A DNA stretch of 9,085 bases from a bacterium (GTDB taxonomy: Bacteria > Electryoneota > RPQS01): contig JAQTRJ010000063.1 in NCBI GenBank assembly GCA_028711875.1, positions 1-9,085 of the forward strand, given 5' to 3'. The notes under the pieces are model-generated. The model worked only from the letters and a program-made list of their open reading frames with translations, had not been told where the DNA came from and did not search any database. Positions within the stretch are counted from its first letter, which is position 1. The number at the start of each line of letters is the position of its first letter. The position numbers were made by a program, and so were the translations under genes. This document shows, piece after piece, positions 6,975-9,085 of this stretch.

Positions 6975-8324
6975 CTAAGTCAAAGTCCCTACCACTCCGT
7001 TGGAATGAAGAGCGGTGATCTTTACCGGATGAATTCGGCCTGCCAGGGTGTCCGGCGCATCCGAGTAGACATCCAAATAGTTGGCGGTATGTCCAGCCAA
7101 TAATGTGTCTGAGCGGCGACTCTCAAAAAGAACCGGCTGCAGAGTTCCGAGATGCCGCTTGCGAAAACGAAGTCGCAGCTGTGAATCCAACGCCTTCATG
7201 TCCTTCACTCGCGCCCGAACTTCGGATGGAGCTACGGTGTCGGGAAGCCGCGACGCCGGCGTACCCGGTCGAACACTGAAGGGAAAAACATGCAGGTAGG
7301 AGATCGGCGATTCGGACAGAAACCGACGCGTTGCGGTGAAGCTGCCGGGAGATTCTCCGGGGAATCCGACGATGATATCGGAACCGAATCCCCAATCGCC
7401 GCGAAGCGTCATGGCCCGATTCAAGATTCGTTCAATGTCACGAACGGAATATGGGCGTCCCATTCGGCGAAGGAGCGGGTCATCAGCGCACTGAAACGGC
7501 AAATGCAGATGCGGGCAGATCACATCCGAGTCTGCCATCACCTGCAGGAGCCGATCACTCACGACCCAGGGTTCGACGCTGCCTAAGCGAAGCCGCCGAA
7601 GTCCGGGAATGGATTGCACGGCTTCAAGCACCCGCGCCAGTCCGTCCGTCAGTCCTAGGTCCCGTCCGTAGGTGCCCAGCGCCACACCCGTCAGCACGAC
7701 TTCTGCGAATCCCTCTCCCGCCAGTTGCCGCGTATGCTCCGTGACGACGTCGAGGGGAAGGCTTCGGCCGCGGCCGCGCACATGAGGCACAATGCAGTAC
7801 GTGCAGTGCTGCGAGCATCCGTCCTGAATCTTGAGAAAAGCTCGGGTACGTCCACGCAGGCCGGCCGCAGGATGAGAAATGTCCATGCGTTCGAGCTGAT
7901 GGATACCGCCAATTCGAACCGACGTCGCCGTTTCTGCGCGCTGCAACACAACGTAATCGAGTATCCGATTCTTCTCGTCATTCCCCAAAACGACATGAAC
8001 CTGTTCCATTCGGCTCAGCTCTTGGGGCGATCGCTCCGCCATACATCCCACGGCCATGACGAGCGCGCGCGGATTCCGCCTTCGACTGCGAAGCATCGTT
8101 CGCGCCTTGCGTTCCGCCGCCGCTGTGACGGCACACGTATTCACGATGAAAACGTCCGCCTCGGCGGCATCGTCCACGATGCGATAGCCTGCTCCGCGAA
8201 ACTGAGCCAGTATCGCCTCACTTTCGGATTGATTCAATTTGCATCCGAAAGTGGCAATCGAAACGCTGAGAGAACTGCCTGCTTCGTGTGACACCCAGTG
8301 GTCCGCATCTGAAACTGATGTCAC
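6975..8324 (-). CDS. mtaB: tRNA t6A37 methylthiotransferase MtaB (radical SAM)
   Basis: MtaB adds a methylthio group at C2 of N6-threonylcarbamoyladenosine 37 in tRNAs reading ANN codons, using two 4Fe-4S clusters. With the GTG start at 8324 the protein has 449 residues, matching B. subtilis MtaB (about 450). The N-terminal UPF0004 domain holds three cluster cysteines: Cys28 (TFGCKLNQSES), Cys64 (VNTCAVT) and Cys94 (AVGCMAE). The radical SAM motif CSQHCTYCIVPHVRGRGRS provides Cys170, Cys174 and Cys177. LTGVALGTYGRDL and GSDIIVGFPGE follow, and a TRAM RNA-binding domain occupies about 391-449. The frame is open to 8474, but that part overlaps rpsA and is Arg-rich and non-homologous, so a start after the rpsA stop is chosen. 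GTG at 8294 is an alternative, and no strong Shine-Dalgarno decides. One oddity is QCADDPLLRRM where relatives have QSGSDxxLxxM. Confidence 0.93.
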   Translation of the reverse strand: MTSVSDADHWVSHEAGSSLSVSIATFGCKLNQSESEAILAQFRGAGYRIVDDAAEADVFIVNTCAVTAAAERKARTMLRSRRRNPRALVMAVGCMAERSPQELSRMEQVHVVLGNDEKNRILDYVVLQRAETATSVRIGGIHQLERMDISHPAAGLRGRTRAFLKIQDGCSQHCTYCIVPHVRGRGRSLPLDVVTEHTRQLAGEGFAEVVLTGVALGTYGRDLGLTDGLARVLEAVQSIPGLRRLRLGSVEPWVVSDRLLQVMADSDVICPHLHLPFQCADDPLLRRMGRPYSVRDIERILNRAMTLRGDWGFGSDIIVGFPGESPGSFTATRRFLSESPISYLHVFPFSVRPGTPASRLPDTVAPSEVRARVKDMKALDSQLRLRFRKRHLGTLQPVLFESRRSDTLLAGHTANYLDVYSDAPDTLAGRIHPVKITALHSNGVVGTLT

Positions 8325-8334
8325 TACCGGGCCG

Positions 8335-9085
8335 CTATTCCGGTTCGGTCGGCGCGGGGTCAACCACGCCATCTTCCGGCGGAGTTCCCGTATCGGACGA
8401 GGGAACCGGGTGCGATCCATCCTCGACGTCACTGCCGACAATATACTGTTTATAGGAGTCGTCCTCACCCTCAACGGGCATCGAATCGTCGGCCGGAGTC
8501 AAAGCGGCCAGAATGATCTTCTTCGCTTCCTTATCGAATTCGATCACTTCGAATTGAAGCTCGTCGCCGACTGTGACGGTTTGTTTGCCGCCGCGCGTGA
8601 TGCGCTTGAGCTGGCTGTTGGGCGCGAAGCCTTCCACTTCGCGAGGCAATTCGACGACAACGCCTTTTTCCAACACTCGGGATATCTTGCCCGACGTCTG
8701 TGTTCCGACCGCGTAGCTTTGCTCGAAGTCATCCCACGGATTCGTCTGCGCCTGTTTGAGACCCAACGCGATGCGGCGTTCGTTCCGGTCAAAGCCGAGG
8801 ATCACGACCTCGACCTCTTCGCCCTTCTTCAGGATTTCGCCCGGATGCCGCACCCGCCGCGTCCACGACAAGTCAGAGATATGGACGAGTCCGTCAATAC
8901 CATCTTCCAATTCAACGAATGCCCCGAAGGGAACCAGATCGCGAAACCGCCCTATATGCCGTGTGCCGACGGCATATTTGATCTCCAGATTCTCCCACGG
9001 ATCCGGCTCGACCTGTTTAAGACCCAGCGAAATCTTCCGGCTTTCTTTGTCAATATTAAGAACAACCACGTCAATCTCATCTCCC
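8335..9085 (-). CDS. rpsA: 30S ribosomal protein S1, C-terminal part (5' end cut by window edge)
   Basis: The visible 249 residues are the end of S1, the mRNA-binding ribosomal protein built of OB-fold S1 repeats. The window starts within one repeat (GDEIDVVVLNIDKESRKISL, then GLKQVEPDPW). A complete repeat follows (YAVGTRHIGRFRDLVPFGAF, then VELEDGIDGLVHISDLSW, ending ALGLKQAQTNPW). The last repeat is more diverged (YAVGTQTSGKISRVLEKGVV, then VELPREVEGFAPNSQL). The FGAFVEL and GLVHISDLSW motifs and the GLKQxxxxPW repeat ends are diagnostic. After the last repeat comes an acidic, Pro-rich, disordered tail of about 50 residues (from SMPVEGEDD to PAPTEPE). The GTG at 9069 is internal; the frame continues beyond 9085. 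It is the first gene seen of the minus-strand operon, 10 bases before mtaB. Confidence 0.95.
   Translation of the reverse strand, partial: GDEIDVVVLNIDKESRKISLGLKQVEPDPWENLEIKYAVGTRHIGRFRDLVPFGAFVELEDGIDGLVHISDLSWTRRVRHPGEILKKGEEVEVVILGFDRNERRIALGLKQAQTNPWDDFEQSYAVGTQTSGKISRVLEKGVVVELPREVEGFAPNSQLKRITRGGKQTVTVGDELQFEVIEFDKEAKKIILAALTPADDSMPVEGEDDSYKQYIVGSDVEDGSHPVPSSDTGTPPEDGVVDPAPTEPE

Noticed and set aside
8325..8474. Upstream extension of mtaB overlapping rpsA
   Set aside because: The extra 50 residues are Arg-rich and unlike any MtaB N-terminus. They coincide with the coding sequence of the S1 tail, so the true start is placed after the rpsA stop.

Overview
The window holds the compact, mostly minus-strand chromosomal DNA of a bacterium: eight genes, no mobile elements, no tRNA or CRISPR, and no gene-free stretch longer than about 125 bases. 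The protein set points to a free-standing, moderately GC-rich Gram-negative bacterium. The evidence is an outer-membrane-type TPR lipoprotein whose mature N-terminus reads CAYFNTYYNAK, and an S20 protein beginning MPQHKSCEKRMK. Both recall the FCB superphylum and its candidate phyla (Zixibacteria, Latescibacteria, Gemmatimonadota and similar). That placement is inference from remembered family style; no search was run.

Layout on the minus strand, read 5' to 3' from the right edge: the end of ribosomal protein S1 (rpsA, partial, 9085-8335); the tRNA methylthiotransferase MtaB (8324-6975); an M20-family PepT-like aminopeptidase (6961-5798); a secreted GH2-like protein with a six-helix membrane tail (5779-3206); and IMP dehydrogenase guaB (3181-1709). 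Gaps between these genes are 10 to 24 bases, so they look like one operon of translation, tRNA modification, peptide turnover and purine synthesis, with one unexplained membrane protein in it. The operon ends at a large hairpin (1646-1701), which is also the terminator of the only plus-strand gene, rpsT (S20, 1360-1617). rpsT has its own near-consensus sigma-70 promoter at 1251-1279. Divergent from rpsT, a SIRT5/CobB-like sirtuin (1236-493) is followed 13 bases later by the TPR lipoprotein (479-1, running off the left edge).

The most interesting item is the 857-residue GH2-like protein. Its fold-level landmarks are those of a glycoside hydrolase family 2 beta-galactosidase/glucuronidase. However, the acid/base Asn-Glu pair reads Ser-Gln, the nucleophile Glu position reads Gly, and the catalytic module is joined to a polytopic membrane domain. 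This suggests a membrane-anchored pseudoenzyme, perhaps a carbohydrate-binding or envelope protein, rather than a hydrolase. The rest of the window is ordinary housekeeping content. Smaller points of interest are a possible bidirectional promoter with overlapping -10 elements between rpsT and the sirtuin gene, and a small hairpin in the rpsT leader.
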